Below are positions 47,130-58,191 of a stretch of 64,000 bases of DNA, in pieces (the first letter of the stretch is position 1; every line of letters starts with the position of its first letter). Position numbers and translations under genes: made by a program. The notes under the pieces are model-generated. The model did not search any database, was not told the DNA's origin, and worked only from the letters and a program-made list of their open reading frames with translations. The stretch comes from Staphylotrichum longicolle (Eukaryota > Ascomycota > Sordariomycetes > Sordariales > Chaetomiaceae): positions 3,596,001 through 3,660,000 of the forward strand of contig JAHCVI010000001.1 in assembly GCA_019096155.1 (NCBI GenBank). Direction: 5' to 3'.

Positions 47130-49160
47130 TCAAATATATCCCCCTCTTGACCCCTCCCCACCGCACACCGCCCCCCCCCAGCGTCTTGCTCTCCAGCATC
47201 TCAATCCCCTCACCCCGGCGCCAAAGTCCAGGATCAGAATCTTGGGATCCTGCCCGGAGCTGACCACCCGCCGGTAATCGCTCTTGGCACTCAACACCCA
47301 GCTCGAATGCCACTTGGGGAAATCCAGCAGCGGCTGGCCCGTCTCCATATCCCACACCTTGATGTCCGAGTCATAGCTGCCGCTGACCAGCCGCCCGCTG
47401 ACGCTGTCCACGTGCAGGCTGCGGACCAGGTTCTCGTGCGCCTCCATCTCGCGCACGCACTCGCCCGTGTTGGCGTCCCAGATGCGGATGACCTTGTCGT
47501 TGCCCGCGCTGGCGATGTACCGCCCGTCTTCGGAAAACTGGCTGCACGCCAGCCCCTTGCTGTGGCCCAGGAACTCGCGGATGTTCTTGCCCGTCTCAAT
47601 GTTCCACAGCTTGACCTTGAAGTCGCCGCTGCACGAGACGATGGTGTTGCCGCGCATCTGCACGGCGTTGACGGGCCCGGAGTGCCCGCGCAGCTGGCGC
47701 AGCAGGGCGCCCGTGGCGCGGTCCCACACGCAGATGGACACGTCCTTGGAGCAGGTCACGATGTGCTTGTCGTCGAAGACGAGGTCGAGGACCGCGGCCG
47801 AGTGGTGGCGCAGCCGGCGCACGGGGCGGTAGCCCTGCGCGATGGAGTAGACGATGCAGGTCGAGTCGGAGGAGCCCGTGACGAGGATCTCGGCGTCGTA
47901 TTGCAGGCAGAGGATGGACGCCTTGTGGTGGGTGGGCGGGCGTAGAGGGAGGGGATGGTGGTAGGCGCGGACGGGCCGGCGCGGGAGGCCGTCCGGGGTT
48001 GGGTGGGGGTTGATGTCGGGGAGCGTGGCGTGGTGGGTCGGGTTGTTGTGCTCGTCATAGAGGAGGGAGTAGGAGGCGTCGTTGACGACTTCGGGAGGGC
48101 CGATGATGAGCTTGCAGGCGAAGGTGTGCATGTCCCAGACGCGGATGGTGCGGTCGCGAGAGCCGGTGATAATCTTGTTTCTGTTGAAGAGGCAGTTAGT
48201 GATGGGTGCAGTTGGGAGAAAGGGAGCAGGAAACACATACTCATCAAACTGCAGGCAGTAGATACTATCGGTGTGCCCGTTCAGATACACAGGCTGCGCC
48301 TTGCCCTCCTTCCAACGCTTGTCAAGCTCGGTCTTGACCCTGTAGATCTCTTTCCAATTGTTGGCCGGCTGAACAGCAGGAACTCCCAAGCCCGTTCCCG
48401 GCTTCACGGGTCCGCTGGTGGCGTAGGTGGTCGTCTTCTCCCGCAGGAAAGACTCGCGCCAGATGTGCTGGTTCTTAATGACGTTGCGCCAGCCCGAGGA
48501 CACCCTGCTGGCTGTGTTCAACGTTTGAGCATCGAGCAGTGCGAGCACCTGGATCGCCAGCTCCATTGGCAGACGCGAGATGAAGTCGACCTTGATAATG
48601 GCCGTCTCCTCGCGGCTGAGGTTGGTGTCCACGTCCACGTCCGAGTCGACCTCGTCGCCCGGCAGATACGCCTCCATATCGGTGCTGGTCAGGGCAATCC
48701 CAATGCCGCTCTCGTGGTCGTCCAGCGCGTCTTCTGCCAGCCATCCCGGGCGCGGGAATGATCTGTCCATGAGGTCGTAGCCACGCAGCCCGTTGCATGC
48801 GATGGCAGCCGCATGTCTCGCGGCAGCGCCAGTCTTCCGCGGAATGATGGGCGGGTGTTGGCCAGAGCCGGGGACGGGAAGAGTCGGGGATTCGAGCGGG
48901 ACGAGGTCGTGCTCGAACGTGCGCTCGCCGTGTCCCGGATAGAGTGCCCGCGAGTGGCGGTGGAAGCTGGTCGCCTGGCGGAGACGATTCCAGGTCGAGT
49001 GTGAGGTCGTCGGTCGCGGGGCATGGTGCGACGAGCCGGCGAGCATGGGCCTCGTGGGTCGGCCATCGCTATCGAAGGTTGTTGCTGCCGGGACCGAGGT
49101 CCGTCTGTGGACGAAACCCATGACCCCCTCCTTGAGCGACATGGACGCCCGGCGCAGCAT
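47130..49160 (-). CDS. F-box/WD40-repeat protein, frame break at the C-terminus
   Basis: Two exons. A 60-bp in-phase intron (about 48239-48180) splits the first WD repeat and restores CLQFDENKIITGSRDRTIRVW. Residues 1-180 are basic and probably disordered. The F-box is FISRLPMELAIQVLALLDA through WRNVIKNQHIWRESF (about 192-240). WD repeats follow, each ending in WD-type dipeptides (IRVWD, ICVWD, VKLWN, IRIWD, IKVWD), enough for a seven-bladed propeller. Such proteins are SCF substrate receptors of the Met30/Cdc4/Fwd-1 type. The frame upstream of the ATG (HHGNLKR) is also protein-like, so the real start may lie in an unseen 5' exon. After KILILDFGAGV a missing G near 47,205-47,215 appears to shift the last few residues. 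Confidence 0.82.
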   Translation of the reverse strand: MLRRASMSLKEGVMGFVHRRTSVPAATTFDSDGRPTRPMLAGSSHHAPRPTTSHSTWNRLRQATSFHRHSRALYPGHGERTFEHDLVPLESPTLPVPGSGQHPPIIPRKTGAAARHAAAIACNGLRGYDLMDRSFPRPGWLAEDALDDHESGIGIALTSTDMEAYLPGDEVDSDVDVDTNLSREETAIIKVDFISRLPMELAIQVLALLDAQTLNTASRVSSGWRNVIKNQHIWRESFLREKTTTYATSGPVKPGTGLGVPAVQPANNWKEIYRVKTELDKRWKEGKAQPVYLNGHTDSIYCLQFDEYVFPAPFLPTAPITNCLFNRNKIITGSRDRTIRVWDMHTFACKLIIGPPEVVNDASYSLLYDEHNNPTHHATLPDINPHPTPDGLPRRPVRAYHHPLPLRPPTHHKASILCLQYDAEILVTGSSDSTCIVYSIAQGYRPVRRLRHHSAAVLDLVFDDKHIVTCSKDVSICVWDRATGALLRQLRGHSGPVNAVQMRGNTIVSCSGDFKVKLWNIETGKNIREFLGHSKGLACSQFSEDGRYIASAGNDKVIRIWDANTGECVREMEAHENLVRSLHVDSVSGRLVSGSYDSDIKVWDMETGQPLLDFPKWHSSWVLSAKSDYRRVVSSGQDPKILILDFGAGVRGLRCWRARRWGGAVCGGEGSRGGYI

Positions 49161-51293
49161 CCGCTTCAGGTTGCCATGGTGCTTGGACGACGTCGGAACA
49201 AGGTGCGTGTCGTCGATCTCCTCAGCACCACCAAACTCGTGGCTTTTGCTCTTCTCGAGGGAGAGGCTGGGATATCCGGACTCGGTGTTGGGGTCGAAAC
49301 GCCGACTTGGGACGCTGCCGCCAAGGGAGGGACACGCTCATGCTTCGATGCCGCGGGTGAGGGGGGTGCACGGCGTGGAAATGACCCTGGGACGGCGGCC
49401 GGGCCGGAATGGTGGCAGCGGCTTCGGGGAACATGGCTTCCTGAGCGGGGCCCAGTCTTGCATCTGGACGATTCTGCGGGTTGTTGAATGTGTGCCGGCA
49501 GACCAGTCGTTCGACCCCGAGGCTTGCGATGCGAGCAGAGCGGTGTGCGCGGGACCAGGAGCCATGGTGGATTTTGTACCGTCCACCGCGAAGGACCGAG
49601 TTGATGTCATCCGCCGGCTACCAGGAACAGTCTGCTTATTCGCTCGCCGCCTTTGTCGGTTGGAGCCCCCTGCCCCTTTTTTTTCTTCGTTCTTTTTCTG
49701 GCACTTCCGCCTCCCTGGGGAAGCTTGGGTGGCGCGGGGTTGGGCAATCCCGACAACTTTTTCAGCAGAGATCGAGACCGTCAGGGACCACACGGGCAGC
49801 GGTCTGCATCGAATCGAACCGCGCAGGGAAGGCGGTGGAGACGGGCCGGAGAGGGCGAGACGGCGCTGCGAATAGGAGGTCGGAGTTCGGGCGGCGAATG
49901 GGAAGAGACACGAAACGCAAGAGGCCAACGGATAATGCGACCAACTTGAGACAGCGAGTCAGAATGCGGGGATTACTCTCGCCCACAGCAACGCGAAGAA
50001 CCCAGAAAAACTTTTCGCTCCGTCGGAACAATAGGGATGCTGGAGGTTAAGAGAATGGAGACACGGGAAGTTCAATGGTATGGTTTGGAAACAAGGGAAC
50101 GGAGGAGGCTTGTGCGGCGTTGCCCAGATTTGCTGCTGTTTTGGTCAACGGGCTGCAACAAAGGCACTGGGCACTGGTTGCTGGGTGTGAGCCAGGGTGT
50201 GCTGCAGGGAGGCAGGGACCGCACAGGACTTGGCACGCTGCAGGCAAAATGTCCAAAACAACCTGGAAGCTCGCATGTGCAAACTGCGAAACCCAAGCTC
50301 GATTTTTTTTTTCCTCAACAAGATCAAAACCAAAAGACATAATAATCGAGGCTTACGCCGAGTTTTACTGGCTCCGGTCCGGACACAGTCTCCGCTTGTT
50401 TGTTTTCCTTACGTCGCCCCCGCGTCAGACGCAGCTGGGTCCGCCGGAACTGGAAGTGACGGCGGCGTTGCCGACGCGCCCGCGAACTGCAGCCATGGAT
50501 CGCCATTGGCAAATTCTTCCCTCGGGCCAACAGTGACACTAAAGCGGTGGTGGAGCCGGCAGCAAGCCCCACCGTTGAAATCCTGGCCGATCGTTTCCCC
50601 AGACAGGAGTGGGGCGGCTGAGCTCAGCCAACCGCCCTGCTCCCAGGACACGATCTCAGCCGCAGCCCCTGAGCTTCTGAGCTTCTGAAAAGGGGCACCC
50701 ACGGCACCACGTAAAGGTGGCAAAGTCCAAATTTCGCATCCTTCGCCGCATTTGCCCTGGCCTTGTTGCCGGTTTCCCGCCAAACCGAGCGCGTACAGAC
50801 ATATGTAACCTCAATCAATTGCACTTGCAGTCTTGGGGATAACGCATGGATCATGTTAACATATTTGAATTTACACACTGGTAAGCAAGAACTGTAAGAA
50901 AAAAGGGGAACCAACGACAGTTTGCTCAAACAGTCGACTTCAAAACTAGATGCTCGCAGGAAAGACTGCAAGGTCTAGATACATGTGTAGACCTTGTCTG
51001 CGTGCTGCGCGTGTTACACACCAACCTCGCAGGACTAAAAGTTGTACTGAGGACCTGGAAACTTGAGGTTATTTTGGTTCTCTACCTGGACCTGTTAAGT
51101 AATTGCTACTAATTTCGAGCATTGAATTTCCTCAACTTCTCTCTTACCCAACGTTGCAAATTGTCGACAATGTTCTCGTCTTGTCGATTGTCAACTCATC
51201 ATCTGCCCTGCACCGCTGTGCTCTTACCTCCCACCGCAGCTCATAGATAAACGGACTGTTCAACACCGATCTAACACTATCAAACCGCCTCGC
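49161..51293. other. 2.1-kb region without a supported gene
   Basis: Upstream of the F-box/WD40 gene and downstream of the BBE-like gene. Frames here lack domain motifs; the first 150 bp may hold an unrecognised 5' exon of the WD40 gene. Confidence 0.45.
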
Positions 51294-53346
51294 TCAAACC
51301 CGGCACAGCCGTCCATTCTGCGTCTGCACCCCCTGCTCGCCATCTCTAACCTCCCACCCCTCACTCCCAACTGCAGTCGTGGCATAAAACACCCCCTTCG
51401 GATCCCTCTTCCTCTTGATCTCCAGCAAGCGCTCATAATGCACCCCATAAAACGCCCTCTGCCACTCCGGCTCGTCCACGTTCGCCTCGTTGAGGTACGC
51501 CCCGCCCCCCTCCGACTCGGGCGCGACGGCCCGCAGCGGCGCAATCACGTTCCTCCGCAGGTCCTCCGACGCCGCTCTCAAGTCCGCCGGCGTCGGGTGG
51601 TTCGCGTCGGCGCCGTCCGGGAACCGGCCGGACAGGATCAGGAAGCAGACCACCTCGCGAAACGCCGAGTTGACGGCGTTGTCCGCGCCGGCGCGGTTGC
51701 GCGGCGCCTGGTGGTAGCCCCGCAGCACGCGGCCGGACTCGCTCAGGCGGCGGATGGCGGCGAAGGTCGCGTTGAACCGGGCCGGGTCGGACCAGTTGAT
51801 GCGCGGGAGGAGGCGGTTGCCCGGCACGCTGACGCGGCCCGCGCCGTTGAGGATCCGGTCGCTGCCCCACGTGGCGTTGTATGCTGGGTAGTAGGAGGGG
51901 TGGTACGTGGTGTTTGGGGATACGGGGATGTTGAGCTCGCGGAGGCGGTCGAAGAAGGGTTTGGTGAGAGTGTCAAAGGTGGAGAGGGTGTGGTTGGGCG
52001 CGAAAAATGGGTGCATGGAGAAGGTGTAGGAGCCTGGGGAGGGAGCGGAGAGGGTGAACCAGGAGTAGGTACCTGCGTCGGTGAACGGGATAAAGAGAGA
52101 GAAGTAGGCGTGCATGGCCTGCCAGAAGGCGTCGGCGGTGACAGTGGCTGAGGTGTTGATGATGAAGGTAGAGGTGACGACGGGGAGTTTGGGGTGGACG
52201 CGTATGATGAGGGATGTGATGACGCCAAAGGTGCTCCCACCGCCGCCGCGCAGGGCCCAGTACAGGTCAGTGTTGGACTCGGGCGAGGCTGTGATGAAGC
52301 GCCCGTCGGCTGTCACAACCTCGAGCGCCATGACGTGGTCTGCGGCCATGCCGTACAGCCCAGAGAGAGGCGTGTGTCCGCCCCCGGCGATGTACCCGCC
52401 TGCATAGCCCACGCTCTGCAATCTTGTTAGCATCTCCATCGGGTAAGTTTTAAAGTGCTTGCTTGAGCTCACCTCGCAGATGCCTCCCAATGCGCTTACG
52501 TCGTTTCGGTGAGCCTCGGCATACACCTCCCGCACCGTCACCCCAGCACCCACCTTCATCGCCGGCCCCGAGTATTCTGGTATCTCCAAATGCGGGTAAT
52601 ACTTGAGGTTCTTGAGGTTATGTGTCCAAACGCTCAATGCGCCAGCACCGCTGCTCTTTCCCAGGTAACAGTGGCCGGTATTCTTAATGACCAGCCGCAG
52701 GTTGGCATTGCGGGCAAAGTTGACGGCGAGCTGTATCTGGCCTACGTTGCTGACATTCACGGCGTAGACGGGGAATCCTCCCCAACTACAGGTGCCGTTC
52801 GCGGGGTCATCGGTTGGCATGCAGGTTCTACCCTGGTATTGGGGCCAGAAGATGGATGTTGGGTCGTTTTCGCTGGTATGGTTAACGGGAGAAGTGGACA
52901 ACAAAGGACCTTTCTTTGCGCAAGACGTACTGGAAATACGGGTCAGTGAACGAATTGCGTACTGCAGCGCATTTCTCGGCATCGTAGACCCCAAGATTCT
53001 CGTAGCATGGCGCGCCAACTGGCACAGTCTTGATGAGTGCTCCGTCAAGGAGTTTGTTGAAGGCATTCCAGGTGTGTTGTGCCGGCCATCCAGCGTCGCC
53101 TGGAAAGGCCTTGCACGCCCCTTTTCTGAGCGGGTTTGGGTCTGCATTTTTGCCGTCATCGAATGTAAATACACCACCATCATTTACTACCCCGGTTTTG
53201 CCGATCAGCTGTTGAAGCGTTTCCTCGGTGAGCGACCTCGTTTCGTACTCAAACAATGGGTGAACACGCTGAGCGGACGCTGCTAACACCCCTTGAAGGA
53301 GCATAAAGGCGCAGAGCAGACGGGCCAGGTGGAGTTTTCGGGCCAT
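51294..53346 (-). CDS. secreted berberine-bridge-type FAD oxidoreductase
   Basis: Three exons (53346-52931, 52872-52473, 52415-51294) give 645 residues. A signal peptide (HLARLLCAFMLLQGVLAASA) is followed by a FAD_binding_4 domain. KNTGHCYLGKSSGAGAL supplies His206 and LGGICESVGYAGGYIAGGGH supplies Cys271, the two positions that bind FAD covalently in bicovalent family members. The second junction is what joins GGICE to SVGYAGG. The C-terminal BBE region includes AYLNEANVDEPEWQRAFYG and YERLLEIKRKRDPKGVFYA. Many N-x-S/T sites fit secretion. Substrates in this family range from oligosaccharides to alkaloid-type intermediates and cannot be assigned here. Confidence 0.88.
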
Positions 53347-53862
53347 CTTTGGGGGGTTGAAATAGGTTTAAAATCGGGTAGACGCCACCGGGAATCGACA
53401 GAGTCCAAGTGGGCTGACGAAACTCCATATTATAGACGCCGTCTCGATCCAGTTATGCTCCTTCCCCTCCTTACACACGGAATGGAATGAGCCAGTTGTT
53501 CTGACATCCTGCACGGTTCTGCATGATAACCGGGATCGACCGGACCCATGCCGCGATCAGAACCGGATACTTACGCGGCAGTTGTACAGCGCCCCTCATA
53601 ATCCGTAACATCCATCTCGCTCCATCTCGCTCCAACTCGACCGACCGACCTACCTCCGTCATGGATTATGGGTACCCGACATGTCGAAATTTCTGTCACA
53701 CGAGATATTCATTGGGTCTGGAAGCACTATCATCAGCAAGGCGTCCTAAAGCAAGTTGGCTATGATTTTGTTTTGTTGAGGACCAAAGACTAGGAATTTC
53801 CTACGCGACTACACCATGTTGGATGAACGCTTGGTCTTGACCTGCTGACTCGGCTCAAGCAT
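53347..53862. other. intergenic, no gene seen
   Basis: Promoter side of the BBE-like gene. Contains a short direct repeat, CATCTCGCTC(CA/CAA), at about 53611-53632. Confidence 0.45.
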
Positions 53863-54440
53863 TCATGAGAACAAGATCTGACCACCATCCACCACAATGT
53901 CCATCCCGTTGATGTATGTCCCGGCGTCACTAGCGAGGAGCAGAACAGTCCCGGTGAGCTCGCTAGGGCTTCCCGTTCTCCCGCTTGGATTCCGCGCGGC
54001 CCAGATCTCCCTGTGCTTCATGATCTCATCGCCCTCGTTCAGGATTGTGTCCATGTAGCCCGGGCTTATCGTGTTCGTCCGAATGTCGTACTGCGCCCAC
54101 TCCGCAGCCCACCACGCCGACAAAGGAGATCAAGGTGGTGATGGGTCCCAGCTCCCGGGTGGCGTCCTCCACGGCGGCCTCGACGGCCTCCTCATCCGTC
54201 ACATCAACCGGCCGGTCCAGAGCGCGCACTTGGGCATCGGGAAACTTGGCCTGCATGGCTGCAATTTCCTTCTTCGCGACGGCGGGGTTGAGGTCGATCA
54301 TCATGAGACCTGAGAGTCCATGTTCGAGGAGCGCGTCGCAGGCTCGGATGCCGGGGGTGCCCGCGCCGCCGGCCACAATGGCGTTTCCCTTGACCGTAAA
54401 ACGGTCCTTAGCCCCCCTGCGCGGCTTCTGTGGCGATAGG
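53863..54440 (-). pseudogene. short-chain dehydrogenase remnant lacking its catalytic middle
   Basis: The N-terminal half reads NAIVAGGAGTPGIRACDALLE (a variant of the TGGxxGIG nucleotide-binding turn), LMMIDLNP, RPVDVTDEEAVEAAV and PITTLISFVG. It then jumps, with a frame change at about 54,108-54,125, to WAAEWAQYDIRTNTISPGYMD, PSGRTGSPSELTGTVLLLASD and YINGMDIVVDGGQ. About 70 residues that should contain the catalytic Ser and Tyr-x-x-x-Lys are absent, and no intron could hold them. There is no ATG in the 5' part of the frame. The source gene probably encoded a sorbose-reductase or mannitol-dehydrogenase-like SDR. An internal deletion fits best. Confidence 0.8.
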
Positions 54441-55604
54441 CACTTTTGGGGGTGGTGTCATGGAAAGGAGGCATCTTGTGCGGCCGAATGTTACGGTCCA
54501 AAACATTCAATGTCCAACACGACGCTGGGAAGTGGGTATCTGCTACACCCACCATGTCGCAAAACAGAGTTTACATCCTGATCGGGTTTTTTCATCCTCG
54601 CGTTACAGCTGAAACTACACCTGGGTAAGGGCCCGGGAACCTTTTTGCTTCCTCGATACGTCGCCGAAAGAGTGATGCCAAGTTCCGTTTAGAAGGGGGC
54701 AAGGTGACAACTCGGCGTGAAGGCTACCGTAGGTTAAGATCGGGACAAATTGTGGGTTTTATTGAGCTGGTCACATCCCCTCCCCCGTTTCCATTGGCGC
54801 AGAGCACTCTGACAACGTCGGCACATATCCCACCGCGCCTGCAATGAACGACACGCGACCCGCGCGGACGGCTAATCCGCGCGCCTGCCTACAGGTGAGG
54901 GTTTTGTTCGAACAAGCAACTACCGCGCTGTGAGGACTGGACTTGCGGTGTTCGAGTAGCTGTAGATGGCTCAGCTTCAACACAAGAGGAGCGTGAGGCC
55001 CTTGCTGTAGTCCGGCTCCGCCCTCTTTGACCACGATCTCGTACATCATGTGGGATCAGCGACGACAGGATGGTCTGGGACAGTGGAACGCAGAGGTCTT
55101 GGAGGGTTGGAAGCCCTGGTGAATACAGTGGATTCAAAAGAGGGCAGCAGTATTGCAGTCCTGGTGATTGCTTCAATTCAGTGCTGTCTTCATGGCTCTG
55201 TTGTTCTGGTTGTTCTTGTTGTTCTGGGGAGGCCCACGCGGGCAGCCTGCTGGTTGCCGGTGTGTCACGACCTCATCCGGTGGTCTTCCTTCCACTAACT
55301 TTAAGTCATCTTTCATAAGCATGTTCACATGACTCTCCTCCATCTCCTGCGTTCTCAAGTCCGTTCTGGAATCTCGTAACCTTAACCAACTCGCCAAATT
55401 CTTTGCACCATTCCAACTGGATCGCCCGCCATCTGGAAACGCTCGAGGAGCGTTGGGGTTTTGGTTCTATGTCCCTTCCCGAGAGCACCGTAGCCCCCCC
55501 GACCGGGTCTCCTCAGTCGTTCCTCGACGACGAGTGGCTGAGTCAACCATCCACCCATCCCCCTCCATCCCTCCCCCAATCCCCCTCAAACCCCTCTCAA
55601 CCCC
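54441..55604. other. 1.2-kb region, no supported gene
   Basis: A Pro-rich plus-strand frame (55403-55747) overlaps the 3' end of the next minus gene and is read as chance. Confidence 0.45.
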
Positions 55605-56091
55605 CTAAACCTCAAAAACAACCCCTCCCAACGCCCCCAAATGCCCCCTCATCCTATGCCCCTCCACCCGTTCAAGCACCACCCCCTCCAACCCCCTTTC
55701 CGCTACCAACCAAAACCTCCTTTTCCCCATCCCCGGCACATTCATAACCAGCACCGTCCCTGCATTGACCAGATCCCTTGGCGAAAGCGGCCATGCAGTC
55801 GTCCCTGGCACCGCAGGCATCGGCGTGGCGAGCAGTTTGAGCAGGTCGTTGATGTGGGGAGTGTCCGCGCGCGGGATGGGGTCAGTGGCTGTTGTTAGGG
55901 AGAGGAAGCGGGAATTGGGGCGGGGAGGGGAGGAGGGGGTTGGTGGTGAGGGGGGCGCGCCGAAGGTTAGGCAGTGGTTTGTGGTGCAGTCTGAATGGGG
56001 TTTAGTTGGGTGGCTTATGGGGGGAGGGGGATAAAAGGGGGAGGTTACGTGGGGAGAGGGCACCAAACGCGGTTGTGGCTTGGGGTTTCAT
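55605..56091 (-). CDS. small hypothetical protein
   Basis: Exons 56091-56049 and 55990-55605, joined by a 58-bp intron with an AACTAAAC branch and TTCAG acceptor, give 142 residues. The N-terminus is MKPQATTAFGALSP; residues 15-45 are Pro/Ser-rich. A compact C-terminal part follows: PHINDLLKLLATPMPAVPG, LSPRDLVNAGTVLVMNVPG and RRFWLVAERGLEGVVLERVEG. I do not recognise the family. The intron removal in phase and the compositional change after residue 55 support it as a gene. Confidence 0.5.
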
Positions 56092-56455
56092 GGACTCAGA
56101 GAGGCAAGTACGACGACAATGGTGGCCCTTCATGAGATCAACACCACACAGTTGCTCCTAGCCTTCTGATTCGCCAACTAAATATAGACTACTCTGGAGG
56201 CAGCGGCAATTCCAACCAAGGGGTCAGCCGCACTTGGGTGCCCCGTGCACATCAGACAGGGCAAGGGACTGGACCTCAGCTCCTCGTCCTGCAGTTCCTT
56301 CTGTTGCCGATTCAGTGCGAGACTTCTTCGTGGTGGGTTTTTCATCGCGAAGCCATACGAGTTGTAGCTGGCTGCGCTCTCTCATATTCTCGCTAGACAG
56401 CTCAGCGCACAAGCTCCTCCGTTGCCGAGATCGATATTCGCCGAGGGTGATTGAA
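56092..56455. promoter_or_regulatory. divergent promoter between small gene and HET gene
   Basis: 364 bp between divergent start codons. The coding frame of the HET gene stays open upstream of its ATG, but no earlier ATG was preferred. Confidence 0.4.
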
Positions 56456-58191
56456 ATGGACTCACCACTCGCCGCGTACGCCTACACTCCACTTTCGGAC
56501 CCTCGTGCAATCCGGGTCCTCATTCTGGAGCCGTCAACCGAACTGGACGACCCCATCCGATGTCGGCTCGAGCAAGTCTCGCTCGACGATGCGACCGAAA
56601 CAGCGCAGACGTATGAGGCGCTCTCCTATGTTTGGGGAGCCCCAGTCGGCACACGGCCGATCGAGTGCGCCGGCGGTACCCTGATGGTGACGCCCAACTG
56701 CGAGTCGGCATTGCGCCATCTCAGGCAGGCCAGGGGAGAACGTGCGCTGTGGATTGATGCTGTCTGCATTGATCAGGCCTCGGCTTCAGAAAAGGCGGTC
56801 CAGGTGCCTCTCATGGGCGATGTGTATGCCCATGCTACCCGGGTCCTAGTCTGGCTAGGACCTGGGAGCAACGACACAAGCCGTCTCTGCCGACACAGCA
56901 CTTGGGCCCGACCCCTGACAGAATTTATCCATGTCCTCCGCGACTCCTGGTGGAGATTTCTTGTCCTGCTGCCGGTCATTCAGTGGCTGTGGTGTCACGT
57001 CTATCGTAAGTCGATTTCGAGCCTCGAGATGAACGATTACAAGTGCTTGAGATCTAACAGAATATATCAGCTGGCCAGAAAGACCGCAGAGCGCAGATAT
57101 CTGTGCATCAAATGAGTGGTTTCGCCGGGTATGGACTATACAGGAAGTCTACTTTGCCCGGGATGCCGTGCTGGTAATGGGACGCTCCCAATGCTCGTAC
57201 AGAGCCTTCATCTCCTACACACAGCAGGTACGGTGACATAACCAGTTTACCTCCATCGTTCAATTCGCGCCAGTTAATCCTGGAGTTCTTAATCCATACC
57301 TTTGAGAAGAGCTCAGGCGGGCGTACTAGGGCTGCCTTCAGGTTCCTACCGTATTGGTTCTCCACTGTGCGGGCATCCAACGCAGCTTCGAACCAGCGAG
57401 ACACAGTATACGGTATGCTAGGAATTCTCGCTAGCTACTGGCCGGAGTGGACACCCTTCCCCGTCGACTATGAGCTCTCGCCCGGACGGCTGTACGAGAT
57501 GTTCGCCAAGTACCTGGTGCGCCACACGGGGACATTGAACGTGATGGAGCAGAGGCACCGCAGTGCTCGCAGCGACGTGCCACTGGATGGCCTGCCATCC
57601 TGGGTGCCCGACATGCGGGGTGCCGACCTCGAAGGCGGGATTCCGGCTATGAACGCCAAGCACGCCCCCCTCCCGGCGGGGGTAGACGCGACACCTGGCA
57701 GTGTCGTTGACGTGACAACACTGGACCAGTCCGATGATGGCGAAATCCGGCTGCGAGGTAAGCTTATCGGTGAGGTGGGGAGTCCGCCGAGTCCTAAGCT
57801 GTCTCGGGGGTTCGAGGCCGTGGAGGAGTGGATGAACGCGCTCGCGGATGCCGGGCTGAAGTTTCCGATTGGGGCATTTCTGCCCATTCCCGGCACAAAG
57901 ACGAATATCCTGGGTCAGTTAATTGATCCCGTTGCAATAGATGGGCGTGAAGAGGTTTCCCTCTTCCTCACCAGCCACAACCGTCTCGGGGTTGCTCCCT
58001 CCGACGTCCAGACGCAGATGGGGGACGCCTTGGTGCTGCTGGCAGGCTTCAACTGTCCCGCCATACTAAGGCCATGCGAAGGAGGCACCTACACCTTCGT
58101 TGGACGAGTATCTATTGAAGGAGTCATGGAGGGTGAGGAATGGGATGTGGAAACGGATCCTTCGGAGATGGACATCTTTGTGTTGATCTGA
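56456..58191 (+). CDS. HET-domain (heterokaryon incompatibility) protein
   Basis: Three exons (56456-57005, 57097-57227, 57274-58191) give 532 residues. The HET domain shows its three blocks: TYEALSYVWGAPVG, RALWIDAVCIDQASASEK with VYAHATRVLVWLGPG, and WFRRVWTIQEVYFARDA, which is completed only if the acceptor at 57096 is used. RDTVYGMLGIL and LPSWVPDMRG are typical downstream elements. The C-terminal 200 residues (to VETDPSEMDIFVLI) are usual for the family and have no repeats. HET proteins trigger programmed cell death when genetically different fungal cells fuse, and some act with NLRs. No functional link to the NLR/effector pair 48 kb away can be read. Confidence 0.85.

Noticed and set aside
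47307..48761. Two long plus-strand frames (212 and 268 codons)
   Set aside because: Antisense to the F-box/WD40 gene; no recognisable domain.
51438..52151. 237-codon plus-strand frame
   Set aside because: Antisense to the BBE-like gene, Arg/Gly/Val-rich, no motif.
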